Positions 7,100 to 17,951 of a stretch of 64,000 bases of DNA are shown one piece after another; within the stretch, counting starts at the first letter, position 1; each line of letters begins with the position of its first letter. The DNA is taken from the NCBI RefSeq assembly GCF_004331385.1, contig NZ_SJON01000001.1, forward strand, positions 372,001 through 436,000, written 5' to 3'. Under the pieces are notes generated by a model, which was not told where the DNA came from, searched no databases, and was given only the letters and a program-made list of their open reading frames with translations. The DNA is from Enterobacter quasihormaechei (GTDB taxonomy: Bacteria > Pseudomonadota > Gammaproteobacteria > Enterobacterales > Enterobacteriaceae). A program made the position numbers and the translations under genes.

Positions 7100-9783
7100 A
7101 TATCCTCTGGTAAATCATCAAGTTCTGGTGGAGTTTCAAGAGGAAGTGTAACACAAAAGCGTGCGCCACCTTCCGGGCGGTTCTCGGCTGAAATGGTGCC
7201 GCCATGCACGTCGACAATCGCCTGGCAGATCGCGAGCCCCAGCCCAACGCCCGGAATGGCGGATTCCTTATTGCCGCGCGCAAATTTTTCGAAAATGGCG
7301 CGCTCCTGACCCGCCGGAATACCCGGCCCGGTATCCCAGATCTCAAGCCGCAGCGTCTGCGTATCTACCCCGGCGGCGATCCCAATCTGCGCTTTTGCTC
7401 CGGCGTATTTAGCCGCGTTTTCCAGAAGATTAATCAGGACGCGCTCAAACAGCGGGCCATCGACGTGAATCAGCGTCAGGGGTTCCGGCATATCCAGCGC
7501 AATATGGCGTCCACCCAGACCCGGCTCCAGCATCTTCAGCGCGCTGCCGACCACCTCTTCAAGCGTAAGCCACTCTTTTTTGAGGTTAAAACCGCCGGAC
7601 TGAATGCGCGCCATGTCCAGCAGGTTATTCACCAGGCGCGTGGTATTCAGCACGTGCTGGCGAATTTCGCTGGCCTGTACCGCGTGCTTCGACCCTTCCG
7701 CCGCCAGATCCAGCGTGAGAATTTCGGACTGACCAAACAGCACGGTGAGCGGGGTGCGCAGATCGTGGGAAAGCGCCGCCAGCAGCGAGTTGCGTATGCT
7801 TTCGCGTTCGCTTGCCAGCCGCGCCTGCTCTTCGCTGGCGGTAAGCGCCAGCCGCTCAAGGGCGCTGGCGACCAGCAGGGTAAACGTTTCCAGCAGGCGC
7901 TGCTGCTCGGGGATCATCAGCTGGCGTTGGTTAGACGGCTCCACGATGACCAGCCCGTGGTTTTTATCCGCGCTGCGCAGCGGCAGGATCTGGTAAGGCA
8001 CGCCGGGCAGGGTGTCGGTTCCGGCACCGGCGGGTAACCCTTTGTCGAAGCTCCAGCGGGCAATCGCTTCATCCCACGGCGTCATGCCCGAAGGGGAGGT
8101 AAGCGGGCGAAGATGTCCGTGCTCGTCGGGGAGTAAAATCAGGTTGCTGGCATGAAACGTTGAGCGGATAAACTGCTCGCTGGTCTGGACGATATCCTGC
8201 TGCGTGCGGCCGACCGCCAGCGATTTTGACATTTCGTAAAGATGTCGCGTGCGCTGCTCGCGGTAGCGGGCAATGCGCGCCTGGTAGCGCACGCCCGCCG
8301 TCAGGTTCCCGATCACCAGCCCGACGGTAAGCATCACGGCAAAGGTCAGAATGTACTGCACGTCCGAGACGGCAAGCGTCCCGCGTGGCGCAATAAAGAA
8401 TAGATCGAAGCTGACGACGTTGATCACCGTTGCCAGCACCGACGGCCAGCGGCCGTAAAAGAGGGCGACCACGACGACGCCCAGCAGATAAATCATGACC
8501 AGATTGGCGGCGTCGAAGGCGATCAGCCACTGGCTGGCAATCACCGTAATCAGGGCGCAGAGCACCACGGCCACCAGGCAGCCGCGGATCTGCATGCGCC
8601 ACTTATCGCCAAAAGCGCGGGCGTCCGGCGCGCGGTTGGGCAGGGGAGCGGGTCTGTCATCCAGCGCGACGATGACTAAATCGAGATCCGGCGCGCGGCG
8701 GGCCAGCCTGTCGGCGAAAGATTCCCGGCTAAACCAGCGGCGATGCTGGCGACGCCCAATGACAATCTTGCCCAGGTTGTGCTCGCGCGCGTAGCGCAGA
8801 ATGGCTTTATCTTCCTGCGGATCGGAAAGGGTTGCGGTTTCCGCGCCCAGCTCCTGAGCCAGCCGCAGCGCGCTCAGAATGGCGCGGCGCTGATTCTCCG
8901 GCAGGGCGTGAAGCTGCGGCGTTTCGACGTATACCGCGTGCCACACGCTGCCAAACTTTGCCGCAAGCCGGGCGGCAGTGCGGACCAGCTTTTCATTGCC
9001 GCTGCCGTGGCCAATGCATAACAGAATGGCGTCCCGCGTGTGCCAGACGCGCTCTCGCCCCTGTAGGTCTCGCCAGGCGCGCATCTGATCATCAACGCGA
9101 TCGGCAGTGCGGCGCAGGGCCAGCTCGCGCAGGGCAATCAGGTTACCTTTGCGGAAGAAATGTTCGATGGCGCGTTCGGCCTGGCCGGCAATATACACCT
9201 TGCCTTCGTGCAGGCGCTGGCGCAGATCGTCCGGCGGCAGGTCAACCAGAACGACCTCATCGGCAGAATCAAAAAACGGATCGGGGACGGTCTCCCGCAC
9301 CTGAATGCCGGTGACGCCGCTTACCACGTCGTTCAGGCTTTCCAGATGCTGAACATTCACCGTGGTGAAGACGTCGATGCCGGCTTCAAGCAGCTCCTCA
9401 ACATCCTGCCAGCGCTTCGGATGACGCGAGCCCGGCGCGTTGCTGTGCGCCAGTTCGTCCATCAGAATGAGCGCAGGTCGGCGGGCGAGGGCGGCATCCA
9501 GATCGAACTCCGTGACCAGCCGCCCGCGATGGTTAATGCGCTGGGGCGGCTGCGTCGCCAGCCCCGTCAGCAGCGCCGCCGTCTCTTTGCGACCGTGGGT
9601 TTCCACCACGCCGATGAAAATATCAAGCCCCTGCGCCCGCAGCCGCTGGGCTTCCGTCAGCATGGCGAAGGTTTTCCCGACGCCCGCACAGGCACCGAAA
9701 AAAATTTTCAGCTTGCCGCGATGGGCTTCCGCCGTCTGTTCAAGCAGCCTGTCCGGATCCGGGCGCATGGGCTCGTCGGTCAT
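7096..9783 (-). CDS. kdpD: KdpD sensor histidine kinase
   Basis: 895 aa, E. coli 894. Order: N-terminal KdpD domain with Walker A GACAGVGKT (30-38), a UspA-like domain (about 250-370), four closely spaced transmembrane helices (about 400-500), a GAF-like region, and the kinase core with the phosphorylated His in LSHDLRTPL (about 673) followed by N, G1 (DTGPGIP) and G2 (GVGLGLAI) boxes. It senses potassium supply and controls KdpE. Its start immediately follows the kdpC stop with no gap. G+C-rich with long antisense ORFs that are codon shadows. Confidence 0.97.
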   Translation of the reverse strand: MTDEPMRPDPDRLLEQTAEAHRGKLKIFFGACAGVGKTFAMLTEAQRLRAQGLDIFIGVVETHGRKETAALLTGLATQPPQRINHRGRLVTEFDLDAALARRPALILMDELAHSNAPGSRHPKRWQDVEELLEAGIDVFTTVNVQHLESLNDVVSGVTGIQVRETVPDPFFDSADEVVLVDLPPDDLRQRLHEGKVYIAGQAERAIEHFFRKGNLIALRELALRRTADRVDDQMRAWRDLQGRERVWHTRDAILLCIGHGSGNEKLVRTAARLAAKFGSVWHAVYVETPQLHALPENQRRAILSALRLAQELGAETATLSDPQEDKAILRYAREHNLGKIVIGRRQHRRWFSRESFADRLARRAPDLDLVIVALDDRPAPLPNRAPDARAFGDKWRMQIRGCLVAVVLCALITVIASQWLIAFDAANLVMIYLLGVVVVALFYGRWPSVLATVINVVSFDLFFIAPRGTLAVSDVQYILTFAVMLTVGLVIGNLTAGVRYQARIARYREQRTRHLYEMSKSLAVGRTQQDIVQTSEQFIRSTFHASNLILLPDEHGHLRPLTSPSGMTPWDEAIARWSFDKGLPAGAGTDTLPGVPYQILPLRSADKNHGLVIVEPSNQRQLMIPEQQRLLETFTLLVASALERLALTASEEQARLASERESIRNSLLAALSHDLRTPLTVLFGQSEILTLDLAAEGSKHAVQASEIRQHVLNTTRLVNNLLDMARIQSGGFNLKKEWLTLEEVVGSALKMLEPGLGGRHIALDMPEPLTLIHVDGPLFERVLINLLENAAKYAGAKAQIGIAAGVDTQTLRLEIWDTGPGIPAGQERAIFEKFARGNKESAIPGVGLGLAICQAIVDVHGGTISAENRPEGGARFCVTLPLETPPELDDLPEDM

Positions 9784-10359
9784 TTAGTTTTTCCTTAGCG
9801 CGTCCAGCGCCAGATTCAGCTCAACAATGTTCACTACCGGCATGCCGATGAAGCTGACCAGCGGCTTTTGCGTGTGCTCTGCGACCAGCTTGCTCACCTG
9901 TTCGACGGTCAGCTGGCGGGCGGCGGCCACGCGCGGAATTTGCCACGCCGCCGCGTCCGGCGTCAGGCTGTAGTCCAGCCCGCTGGCCGACGCGGTGACC
10001 AGCTCAACCGGCACCTCACGGCTGGCCTGCGGATTGGCGGCGCGCAGGGCGGCAACGCGTTCAGCGATGGCTTTATCCAGTGCGGGATTGCTGCCTGCCA
10101 GATTGCTGCCGCCGGACGCCATTGGATTATACGGGCTTTCCGCAGTGGCGGAAGGGCGTCCCTGGAAGTAGCCTGCGTCCGTGAAGTTCTGCCCAATCAG
10201 GCGCGAGCCCCGGTTTTCACCGTTCTGGATAATCAGCGAGCCGTTGGCCTGGTCCTTAAACCACCACTGGCCGAGCGCCGTGGTCACCAGCGGGTAGAGC
10301 CCGCCGGTAATCAGAGATAGCAGAATAAACAACAGTATAGCGGGACGTAACATCGTCAT
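9784..10359 (-). CDS. kdpC: KdpC subunit of potassium-transporting ATPase
   Basis: 191 aa with one N-terminal membrane helix (about 6-26) and a periplasmic domain containing the family blocks [13 protein letters not shown] and [11 protein letters not shown]. KdpC stabilises the KdpFABC complex and aids potassium binding. The frame is open farther upstream, but ATG at 10359 is preceded by AAAGGTGAATCAA (Shine-Dalgarno AGGTGA) and gives MTMLRPAIL; a second ATG at 10353 is too far from it. The gap to kdpB is 11 bp. Confidence 0.95.
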   Translation of the reverse strand: MTMLRPAILLFILLSLITGGLYPLVTTALGQWWFKDQANGSLIIQNGENRGSRLIGQNFTDAGYFQGRPSATAESPYNPMASGGSNLAGSNPALDKAIAERVAALRAANPQASREVPVELVTASASGLDYSLTPDAAAWQIPRVAAARQLTVEQVSKLVAEHTQKPLVSFIGMPVVNIVELNLALDALRKN

Positions 10360-10370
10360 TTGATTCACCT

Positions 10371-12419
10371 TTAAACCAGCCCAAACAGCGTTAACAGCAC
10401 GTCGATAACCTTGATCCCGATAAAGGGCACCACCAGCCCACCCAGGCCGTAAATCCACAGGTTGCGGCGCAGCATGGCGGCGGCCGTCAGCGGCTTATAG
10501 CTCACCCCTTTCAGCGCCAGCGGGATGAGGAAGACAATGATCAGGGCGTTGAAAATCACCGCGCTCATGATGGCCGACGCCGGGGAGTGCAGGTGCATCA
10601 CGTTCAGGGCGTTCAGCTGCGGATAGGTCGCCGCAAACGCTGCCGGGATAATGGCGAAATACTTCGCCACGTCGTTGGCGATGCTGAATGTGGTCAGCGA
10701 GCCGCGCGTCATCAGCATCTGTTTGCCGATGTGCACCACTTCAATCAGCTTGGTCGGGTTCGAATCGAGGTCGACCATGTTGCCCGCCTCTTTTGCTGCC
10801 TGCGTACCGGAGTTCATCGCCACCGCCACGTCGGCCTGCGCCAGCGCCGGGGCATCGTTAGTGCCGTCGCCCGTCATCGCCACCAGACGGCCTTCCGCCT
10901 GATACTGGCGAATGAGTGCCAGCTTGGCTTCCGGCGTCGCTTCGGAAAGGAAATCATCCACGCCCGCTTCGGCGGCAATGGCGGCCGCGGTGAGGCGGTT
11001 ATCCCCGGTGATCATCACCGTTTTGATGCCCATCTTGCGCATCTGGGCGAAACGCTCCTTGATACCGCCTTTAACGATATCCTTCAGGGCTATCACGCCC
11101 AGCACGCTTGCTCCTTCCGCCACCACCAGAGGTGTCGCCCCCTGACGCGCCACGTTTTCAACCAGCTTGTCCACCTCAGGCGGGAAGTGGCCATTGTTTG
11201 CCTCAATATGACGACGAATGGCGTCAACGGACCCTTTACGGATCATCCGGTCCTGAATGTTGATCCCACTCATCCGGGTTTGCGCGGTGAACGGCACGAA
11301 GGTGGCGTGCAGGCTCTGCACGTCGCGCTGGCGCAGGTTGAAGCGCTGCTTGGCCAGGATCACAATGCTGCGGCCTTCCGGCGTTTCATCGGCCAGAGAG
11401 GAGAGTTGCGCCGCGTCGGCCAGCGTTTTTTCATCCACGCCGGGGGCGGGTAAAAATTCAGATGCCTGACGATTCCCCAGGGTGATGGTCCCGGTTTTAT
11501 CCAGCAGCAGCACGTCTACGTCGCCCGCCGCTTCCACGGCGCGTCCGCTGGTGGCGATAACGTTCGCGCCCAGCATGCGGCTCATCCCCGCCACGCCAAT
11601 TGCGGAAAGCAGGCCGCCGATCGTCGTGGGGATAAGGCATACCAGCAGGGCCACCAGCACGGTAACGCTGACCGCCGTACCGCCGTAGGCGGAGAACGGC
11701 CACAGGGTCGCCGTTGCCAGCAGGAAGACGAGGGTAAGCGCCACCAGCAGAATGGTCAGGGCAATTTCGTTCGGCGTTTTACGACGCTGTGCGCCTTCGA
11801 CCATAGCGATCATCCGGTCGAGGAAAGTTTCGCCCGGGTTAACGCTGCACTGGATCACCAGCCAGTCGGAAAGAATGCGGGTCCCGCCCGTTACGGAGGC
11901 GAAGTCGCCGCCGGACTCGCGGATCACCGGGGCGGATTCCCCGGTGATGGCGCTTTCGTCCACCGATGCGCCGCCTTCAATGACCTCCCCGTCGCAGGGG
12001 ATGATGTCGCCGGCTTCCACCAGCACCACGTCACCTTTACGCAGTTCATCCGCCGGCACGTGATCCATCTCCGCGCCATATTTCGGTTCACGTAATTTGC
12101 GCGCAAAGGCGGTCTTTTTTACCCCTTTCAGGCTGTTAGCCTGTGCTTTACTGCGGCCTTCCGCCAGCGCTTCGGCGAAGTTGGCGAACAGCACGGTAAA
12201 CCACAGCCACAGGCTGATGGCGCCGGTAAAGGCTGCATTGCCCGCCAGGTGGCCCGTTCCCATGGCAATCGCCAGCGCGGTGGTGAGTAAGCTCCCCATC
12301 CAGACGATAAACATCACCGGGTTGTGCCACTGCACGCGAGGGCTCAGTTTTTTTACCGCATCCATGAGGGCCTGACGAACTAAGGACGGTTCGAGCAGGG
12401 CCAGTTGTTTACGACTCAT
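10371..12419 (-). CDS. kdpB: KdpB catalytic P-type ATPase subunit
   Basis: 682 aa, equal to E. coli. P-type ATPase of the potassium pump in the inner membrane: actuator motif TGES (159-162), phosphorylation motif DKTGT with Asp307, nucleotide-binding region, and hinge motif [20 protein letters not shown]. Seven hydrophobic segments are visible. It drives high-affinity uptake through KdpA. In the kdpFABC order, 18 bp after kdpA. Confidence 0.98.
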   Translation of the reverse strand: MSRKQLALLEPSLVRQALMDAVKKLSPRVQWHNPVMFIVWMGSLLTTALAIAMGTGHLAGNAAFTGAISLWLWFTVLFANFAEALAEGRSKAQANSLKGVKKTAFARKLREPKYGAEMDHVPADELRKGDVVLVEAGDIIPCDGEVIEGGASVDESAITGESAPVIRESGGDFASVTGGTRILSDWLVIQCSVNPGETFLDRMIAMVEGAQRRKTPNEIALTILLVALTLVFLLATATLWPFSAYGGTAVSVTVLVALLVCLIPTTIGGLLSAIGVAGMSRMLGANVIATSGRAVEAAGDVDVLLLDKTGTITLGNRQASEFLPAPGVDEKTLADAAQLSSLADETPEGRSIVILAKQRFNLRQRDVQSLHATFVPFTAQTRMSGINIQDRMIRKGSVDAIRRHIEANNGHFPPEVDKLVENVARQGATPLVVAEGASVLGVIALKDIVKGGIKERFAQMRKMGIKTVMITGDNRLTAAAIAAEAGVDDFLSEATPEAKLALIRQYQAEGRLVAMTGDGTNDAPALAQADVAVAMNSGTQAAKEAGNMVDLDSNPTKLIEVVHIGKQMLMTRGSLTTFSIANDVAKYFAIIPAAFAATYPQLNALNVMHLHSPASAIMSAVIFNALIIVFLIPLALKGVSYKPLTAAAMLRRNLWIYGLGGLVVPFIGIKVIDVLLTLFGLV

Positions 12420-12437
12420 GACAAATTCTCCGCAAAA

Positions 12438-14117
12438 TCAGCGTAAAGAGAGAGTTTCCGCAACCGGGCCTAACGCGAGGGCGGGGATAAAGGTCAGGGC
12501 GCCCACCAGCAGGACGGTGCCAATCAGCAGGCCGACGAACAGCGCGCCGTGGGTCGGTAACGTACCGGCGGTGGTCGGCTGGATTTTCTTATTCACCAGT
12601 GCTCCAGCGATTGCCATGACGGGAATAATCACGCCGAAACGCCCAACGAACATGCAGAACGCCAGCAGACAGTTCCAGAATGGCGAGTTGGCGCTTAGCC
12701 CGGCAAAGGCGCTGCCGTTGTTGTTGGCGGCGGACGACACGGCATACAGCACTTCGCTAAAGCCGTGGATGCCCGGGTTAAAGATGCCGCTGCGGCCAGC
12801 TTCGGTCATCAGCGCCAGGGCGGTGCCGAGCAGCACAAGGGCGGGGGAGACCAGGATCGCCAGCGCGGTTAACTTCATCTCGCGAACGTCGATTTTTTTA
12901 CCGAGATACTCCGGCGTGCGGCCAATCATCAGCCCGGCGATAAACACCGCCAGCAGAACGAACAGCAGCATGCCGTACAGCCCCGAGCCGACCCCACCGA
13001 AGACCACTTCGCCAATCTGCATCAGCCACATCGGAATCATGCCGCCGAGCGCGGTGAAAGAGTCGTGCATGGCGTTCACCGCCCCGCAGGAGGCCGCCGT
13101 GGTGACCACCGCATAATGGCTGCTGGCAAGAACGCCGAAGCGGCTCTCTTTGCCTTCCAGGTTAATATTGCTGTTGGCCCCCAGCTGCATGAAGTGGCTG
13201 TTGCCGTTCCATTCGGCCCACATCACCAGGGCTACGCAGACCACGAAGATGAGCGTCATCGCCCACAGCAGCGTGCGGCCCTGGCGGCGATCGTTAACCA
13301 CATCACCAAAGGCGAAACAGAGCGCGGTGGGGATCAGGAAGATCGCCAGCATCTGCACAAAATTGGTCAGTGCCGTTGGGTTTTCAAACGGATGTGATGA
13401 GTTGGCGTTGAAGAAGCCGCCGCCGTTGGTGCCCAGCATCTTGATCGCTTCCTGCGATGCCACCGGCCCCATCGGCAGAAGTCCCCCGGTTCCTTCAAGC
13501 GAGGTGTAAGGGGTATAAGGCAGCAGGTTTTGCAGGGTGCCTTGCTGAATAAAGAACAGGGCAATAAGCAGCGCAACAGGAACCAGGATCCAAAGGGTAA
13601 TGCGCGTGACATCAACCCAGGCGTTGCCGAGCGTGCTGACATTCTGGCGGGCAAACGCGCGGGTCAGGGCGAAGATCACCGCGATACCGCTGGCCGCAGA
13701 CAGAAAGTTTTGCACGGTTAACCCGGCCATCTGGCTGAAGTAGCTGAGCGTCGTTTCACCGGCGTAAGACTGCCAGTTAGTGTTGGTCACAAAGCTGACC
13801 GCCGTGTTCAGCGCCAGGTGCCAGGATAAACCCGGTAGCCGTTGCGGGTTCAACGGCAGGCTCCCCTGGAGCATGAGCATCGCAAAAAGGGCAATAAGCC
13901 CCACGATATTCAGCAGCAGTATCGCCATCAGATACTGACGCCAGTTCATTTCCTGAACGTTTATACCTGAAACGCGCCAGAGCACATTTTCAATCGTTCT
14001 CGTGCCCGGCAATGGCGCGTTGCCGATCAGCCGCGCCAGCGCGGTTCCCAGCGGCCTGGAGAGCACAAACAGCACCAGTAAAAAGCTGGCAATAAGCAAA
14101 AACGCCTGAGCAGCCAT
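12438..14117 (-). CDS. kdpA: KdpA potassium-binding and translocating subunit
   Basis: 559 aa (E. coli 557), about ten membrane helices; a superfamily-of-K-transporters protein with four selectivity-filter-like loops, one of which is [20 protein letters not shown]. Forms the ion path of the pump. The ATG shares its A with the TGA stop of kdpF (TGATG), so reinitiation is likely. Confidence 0.97.
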   Translation of the reverse strand: MAAQAFLLIASFLLVLFVLSRPLGTALARLIGNAPLPGTRTIENVLWRVSGINVQEMNWRQYLMAILLLNIVGLIALFAMLMLQGSLPLNPQRLPGLSWHLALNTAVSFVTNTNWQSYAGETTLSYFSQMAGLTVQNFLSAASGIAVIFALTRAFARQNVSTLGNAWVDVTRITLWILVPVALLIALFFIQQGTLQNLLPYTPYTSLEGTGGLLPMGPVASQEAIKMLGTNGGGFFNANSSHPFENPTALTNFVQMLAIFLIPTALCFAFGDVVNDRRQGRTLLWAMTLIFVVCVALVMWAEWNGNSHFMQLGANSNINLEGKESRFGVLASSHYAVVTTAASCGAVNAMHDSFTALGGMIPMWLMQIGEVVFGGVGSGLYGMLLFVLLAVFIAGLMIGRTPEYLGKKIDVREMKLTALAILVSPALVLLGTALALMTEAGRSGIFNPGIHGFSEVLYAVSSAANNNGSAFAGLSANSPFWNCLLAFCMFVGRFGVIIPVMAIAGALVNKKIQPTTAGTLPTHGALFVGLLIGTVLLVGALTFIPALALGPVAETLSLR

Positions 14118-14206
14118 CAGAATGCCTCCGCATTAATCAGGGCATAAATCAGATAAGCCATTAACAGGAACACCAGCACGATGCCGGCAATCAGACCTGC
14201 ACTCAC
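14117..14206 (-). CDS. kdpF: KdpF small subunit (29 aa)
   Basis: GTG-started 29-codon ORF encoding a single hydrophobic helix, (M)[14 protein letters not shown] then [14 protein letters not shown], nearly identical to E. coli KdpF. A strong Shine-Dalgarno GGAGGT (minus strand, 14218-14213) lies 6 bp before the GTG. KdpF is known to stabilise the KdpABC complex in the inner membrane. Too short for ordinary ORF calling. Confidence 0.95.
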   Translation of the reverse strand: MSAGLIAGIVLVFLLMAYLIYALINAEAF

Positions 14207-14513
14207 ACTCCACCTCCGGGTGACATTTGTAATGGTGCTAACGGTAGGATTTACGGCGCAAAGATTTCGCAAAAATCGGGGGGAGGGGTGTAAAAAAAGT
14301 ATAAAAATGGAAAGTCCACAATTTAACTATTGATAAGTAAATGGTTAACTTTTTTGTAACTTAATTACGGCGTGAGTGTAAATATTCACTAAATGGATGA
14401 AAATAAGTGGTCGGATGAGTAGTAAAATTACACGCAAAGCGATATTATTTTATCCAGCTCACAAATTTCGAATTTTCCGGATGACGTTTCCGGCCAACTA
14501 TAGGGGAGAAAAT
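14207..14513. promoter_or_regulatory. kdpF/ybfA divergent intergenic region
   Basis: About 307 bp between divergent genes. It holds the KdpE box described separately and the AT-rich ybfA leader. The ybfA start is preceded by AGGGGAGAA. I see no convincing further hexamers or small ORF. Confidence 0.6.
14285..14305 (-). promoter_or_regulatory. KdpE binding site of the kdp promoter
   Basis: The minus strand reads TTTATACTTTTTTTACACC followed by CC, which matches the T-rich KdpE site upstream of E. coli kdpF as I remember it. It lies about 80 bp upstream of the kdpF GTG, the right place for activation. Confidence 0.8.
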
Positions 14514-14720
14514 ATGGATCTTTATAAAGAGTATCCGGCTCATATCGTGTTCATGCGTCGTACTTTCGCCGTAGTGGCTGGCGTGCTGGCCCTGCCGGTG
14601 ATGCTGTTCTGGAAAGATCGCGCACGTTTTTACAGCTACCTGCACCGCGTCTGGGCGAAAACCAGCGAAAAGCCGGTGTGGATGGATCAGGCCGAGAAAG
14701 CAACCTGCGATTTCTACTGA
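14514..14720 (+). CDS. ybfA: YbfA small inner-membrane protein
   Basis: 68 aa, the same length as E. coli YbfA, with the conserved run [16 protein letters not shown] and DQAEKAT near the C terminus. One hydrophobic helix (about 16-34). Function is not established; it is a conserved DUF2517-type protein. Start chosen at 14514 for the Shine-Dalgarno AGGGGAGAA and the family N terminus [10 protein letters not shown]; the upstream ATG at 14397 adds an implausible extension. Confidence 0.9.
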   Translation: MDLYKEYPAHIVFMRRTFAVVAGVLALPVMLFWKDRARFYSYLHRVWAKTSEKPVWMDQAEKATCDFY

Positions 14721-14742
14721 TACGACGCGACATCGTAGCCAT

Positions 14743-14778
14743 AAAAAAACCGCCAACGACAATGTGGCGGTTTTTTTT
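14743..14778 (+). terminator. ybfA rho-independent terminator
   Basis: A run of A, stem ACCGCCA (14749-14755) / TGGCGGT (14765-14771) and then eight T residues. The A run makes it possibly bidirectional. Confidence 0.9.
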
Positions 14779-14856
14779 GTCCCTCGGGATTCGCGGTCCG
14801 TTGGGGGCTTCAGGCCCTCGTCAGAGGTTACAGGCATCTATTTAGCCCTCCCACTT

Positions 14857-14954
14857 GCCGGGTGACGCTGCGCTTACCCGGCCTACACAGTGCAAAGATA
14901 TCAATGCATTGCATGTTTCACTGTAGGCCCGTGCAAGCGTAGCGCCGCCGGGCG
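14857..14954. repeat. REP/BIME element between ybfA and phr
   Basis: Two oppositely oriented REP units: gccgggtgacgctgcgctta near 14857 and ctgtaggcccgtgcaagcgt near 14931, with a spacer containing an ATGCATTGCAT near-palindrome. Confidence 0.85.
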
Positions 14955-14987
14955 AAACGCACAACAAGCACTTTGTTAGCAGTCTGT

Positions 14988-15012
14988 AAGGCCGCCTCGG
15001 GCGGCCTTTTTT
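14988..15012 (+). terminator. Intrinsic terminator before phr
   Basis: AAGGCCGCC-TCGG-GCGGCC followed by six T residues. It would stop any transcription coming from the left before phr. Confidence 0.85.
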
Positions 15013-15113
15013 ATTTCATCCCGTCTACACTTCATGGCAAAGTAGTTCAATGCGTGCCTTTTTCCTTTTACGGCATGCCCTTACGGACATAATGGACAAT
15101 TGCCAGGAGTTTT

Positions 15114-16526
15114 ATGCCCACCCATCTGGTTTGGTTTCGCGCGGATTTACGCATTCACGACAACATCGCTCTCGCGGCGGCCTGCCGCGCCAAAGACGCG
15201 AATGTGCTGGCCCTGTTTATCGCCACGCCAGAGCAGTGGCAGCAGCATGATATGGCGCCCCGGCAAGCGGCTTTGCTCAGCGCGTATCTGAATGACCTGC
15301 AACATTCTCTGGCGGAAAAAGGCATCCCGCTTATCTATGAAGAGGTGAACGATTTTGCCGCACAGCTTCAGACGGTGCAGGCAATCTGTAAGCAGCACGC
15401 GGTAACGCGTCTTTTTTACAACTACCAGTACGAATTTAACGAGCAGCAGCGCGACCGTCAGCTGGAGAAAACCCTTACGGACGTGGTTTGTGAAGGCTTT
15501 GATGACAGCGTGATGCTCGCGCCGGGCAGCGTGATGACCGGCAATCACGAGATGTATAAAGTTTTCACGCCGTTTAAAAATGCGTTTATCAAGCGCCTGA
15601 AAGAGGGGCTACCCGAGTGCGTTCCCGCGCCAGCCGTGAGAGGGGATACGATAACGGATCTGCCTGAAATCACAGTGAATTATCCTCAGCAGTCGTTCGA
15701 TGAAGCGTTATTCCCTGCCAGCGAGAAAGCGGCTATTGCCCAGTTGCGTCAGTTCTGCAAGCAGGGGGCGGCGGAATATGAGGCGCGTCGGGATTTTCCA
15801 GCGATTGAAGGCACCAGCCGCCTGTCGGCCTGTTTAGCGCTGGGCGTGCTCTCTCCGCGCCAGTGTTTGCATCGGCTGCTGGCGGAACAGCCTCAGGCGC
15901 TTGACGGGGGGGCGGGCGCTGTGTGGCTGAACGAACTGATCTGGCGTGAGTTTTACCGTCACCTGATGACGTATCATCCTGATTTATGTAAACATCGCCC
16001 CTTCATTCGTTGGACCGAACAGGTACAGTGGCAGTCGGATGATAAGCTGCTTCAGGCATGGCAGTGTGGACTCACCGGCTTCCCGATTGTTGATGCGGCT
16101 ATGCGGCAGCTCAACGAAACCGGGTGGATGCATAACCGTCTGCGAATGATTACCGCCAGCTTCCTGGTGAAGGATCTGCTTATCGACTGGCGAACCGGAG
16201 AGCGTTATTTTATGTCTCAGCTGATCGATGGCGATCTGGCGGCGAATAACGGCGGCTGGCAGTGGGCGGCCTCCACCGGAACGGATGCGGCTCCCTATTT
16301 TCGGATCTTTAATCCGACCACGCAGGGACAACGATTTGATGCTGACGGCGAGTTTATCCGTCGCTGGCTACCTGAGCTTAAGGATGTCCCCGCCAAAGCC
16401 ATTCATGAACCCTGGACATGGGCGGATAAACAGCGCGTTACCCTTAACTATCCCCGTCCGATTGTCGACCATAAACAGGCGCGCGTCGCCACGCTGGCGG
16501 CGTACGAAGCCGCCCGAAAAGCTTGA
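15114..16526 (+). CDS. phr: Deoxyribodipyrimidine photolyase
   Basis: 470 aa (E. coli 472). Uses light to split cyclobutane pyrimidine dimers. N-terminal antenna-binding domain beginning MPTHLVWFRADLRIHD, then the FAD-binding domain with the family signatures TGFPIVDAAMRQLNETGWMH and NGGWQWAASTGTDAAPYFR. Shine-Dalgarno CAGGAG at 15104-15109 supports this start. Unlike E. coli there is no ybgA before it and no dtpD after it; ybgI follows 10 bp downstream. Confidence 0.97.
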   Translation: MPTHLVWFRADLRIHDNIALAAACRAKDANVLALFIATPEQWQQHDMAPRQAALLSAYLNDLQHSLAEKGIPLIYEEVNDFAAQLQTVQAICKQHAVTRLFYNYQYEFNEQQRDRQLEKTLTDVVCEGFDDSVMLAPGSVMTGNHEMYKVFTPFKNAFIKRLKEGLPECVPAPAVRGDTITDLPEITVNYPQQSFDEALFPASEKAAIAQLRQFCKQGAAEYEARRDFPAIEGTSRLSACLALGVLSPRQCLHRLLAEQPQALDGGAGAVWLNELIWREFYRHLMTYHPDLCKHRPFIRWTEQVQWQSDDKLLQAWQCGLTGFPIVDAAMRQLNETGWMHNRLRMITASFLVKDLLIDWRTGERYFMSQLIDGDLAANNGGWQWAASTGTDAAPYFRIFNPTTQGQRFDADGEFIRRWLPELKDVPAKAIHEPWTWADKQRVTLNYPRPIVDHKQARVATLAAYEAARKA

Positions 16527-16536
16527 GAGAGTGATG

Positions 16537-17280
16537 ATGAAAAACAGTGAACTGGAACGCCTGATTAACGAAAAACTTAACACCGCCTCGTTCAGCGACT
16601 ACGGCCCGAATGGCTTGCAGGTAGAGGGACGCGACACGGTGCAAAAAATTATCACCGGCGTGACGGCAAGCCAGGCGCTGCTGGATGAGGCGGTGCGTCA
16701 GGAAGCCGATGCGGTGATTGTCCATCACGGTTACTTCTGGAAAAACGAATCGCCGATTATTCGCGGCATGAAGCGCAACCGCCTCAAAACGCTGCTGGCG
16801 AATGACATTAACCTGTACGGGTATCACCTGCCGCTCGACGCGCATCCTGAACTGGGTAATAACGTCCAGCTTGCGCAGCTGTTGGGGATTACCGTGATGG
16901 GGGAAATTGAACCCCTGGTGCCGTGGGGCGAGCTGTCGATGCCGGTACCGGGGCTGGAGCTGGCCTCGTGGATCGAAGCGCGCCTGGGGCGTCGTCCGCT
17001 GTGGTGCGGCGACACCGGGCCTGACACCGTGAAGCGCGTGGCATGGTGCACCGGCGGCGGTCAGGGCTTTATTGACAGTGCGGCACGCTTCGGTGTCGAT
17101 GCGTTTATTACCGGCGAAGTCTCCGAGCAGACCATTCATTCCGCGCGTGAACAAGGCCTGCATTTTTACGCGGCAGGCCATCATGCCACCGAGCGCGGCG
17201 GCATCCGCGCCCTCAGCGAGTGGCTGACGGAAAATACCGATCTGGATGTGACGTTTATTGATATCCCTAATCCGGCCTGA
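16537..17280 (+). CDS. ybgI: YbgI, NIF3/DUF34-family metal-binding protein
   Basis: 247 aa, as in E. coli. Conserved NIF3 features: the metal-ligand block VIVHHGYFWK (about 60-70) and HATERGGIRAL near the C terminus. The family forms a hexameric ring with a dinuclear metal site; a GTP cyclohydrolase I-type name is historical and not proven. ATG codons at 16534 and 16537 are both possible; MKNSELERL matches the family. Probably co-transcribed with phr and pxpBCA. Confidence 0.93.
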   Translation: MKNSELERLINEKLNTASFSDYGPNGLQVEGRDTVQKIITGVTASQALLDEAVRQEADAVIVHHGYFWKNESPIIRGMKRNRLKTLLANDINLYGYHLPLDAHPELGNNVQLAQLLGITVMGEIEPLVPWGELSMPVPGLELASWIEARLGRRPLWCGDTGPDTVKRVAWCTGGGQGFIDSAARFGVDAFITGEVSEQTIHSAREQGLHFYAAGHHATERGGIRALSEWLTENTDLDVTFIDIPNPA

Positions 17281-17294
17281 TGAGAGGTAGTTAA

Positions 17295-17951
17295 GTGCAG
17301 CGAGCGCGTTGTTATCTTCTGGGTGAAACCGCGGTAGTTCTGGAGCTTGAGCCTCCGGTGACGCTTGCCACGCAAAAGCGTATCTGGCGCCTGGCTCAGC
17401 GACTGCCCGAGCTACCCGGCGTGGTTGAAGCTATTCCGGGTATGAATAATATCACCGTGGTGCTACGCGATCCGCACACCGGGGCGCTGGATGCCATTGA
17501 GCGTCTGCAACGCTGGTGGGAGGAGAGCGAGGCGCTGGAGCCGGAATCGCGGGCGATTGAGATCCCGGTTGTCTATGGCGGCAAAGGTGGCCCTGACCTT
17601 GGCGTGGTGGCGGAACATTGTGGATTAACGGAAAAGCAGGTCGTCGAGCTGCACAGCTCAGTCGACTATGTTGTCTGGTTTTTAGGTTTCCAGCCGGGCT
17701 TCCCCTATCTTGGCGGGTTATCGCCCCAGCTGCACACCCCGCGCCGGGCTGAGCCGCGCCTGAGCGTACCGGCGGGCAGCGTGGCGATTGGTGGCGAACA
17801 AACGGGAATTTACCCGCTCGCTTCGCCGGGCGGCTGGCAGCTTATCGGGCACACGTCCACGCCGTTATTCGAACCCGGCCATGACGCGCCCATACTCCTG
17901 CGTCCCGGTGACACCCTGCGCTTTATCCCGCAGAAGGAGGGGGTATGTTAA
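17295..17951 (+). CDS. pxpB: 5-oxoprolinase subunit B
   Basis: 218 aa with a GTG start at 17295, identical in length to E. coli YbgJ/PxpB. A cyclophilin-like (KipI-type) domain protein: motifs IPVVYGG and [13 protein letters not shown]. With PxpA and PxpC it forms the ATP-dependent prokaryotic 5-oxoprolinase that opens pyroglutamate to glutamate. Overlaps pxpC by 7 bp, showing coupling. Confidence 0.95.
   Translation: MQRARCYLLGETAVVLELEPPVTLATQKRIWRLAQRLPELPGVVEAIPGMNNITVVLRDPHTGALDAIERLQRWWEESEALEPESRAIEIPVVYGGKGGPDLGVVAEHCGLTEKQVVELHSSVDYVVWFLGFQPGFPYLGGLSPQLHTPRRAEPRLSVPAGSVAIGGEQTGIYPLASPGGWQLIGHTSTPLFEPGHDAPILLRPGDTLRFIPQKEGVC

Larger units (their letters stand above)
14721..15113. other. 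Gene-free stretch between ybfA and phr
   Basis: 393 bp holding, in order, the ybfA terminator, a BIME, a second intrinsic terminator and a short leader before phr. In E. coli K-12 ybgA lies directly upstream of phr; no ybgA is present here. Confidence 0.7.
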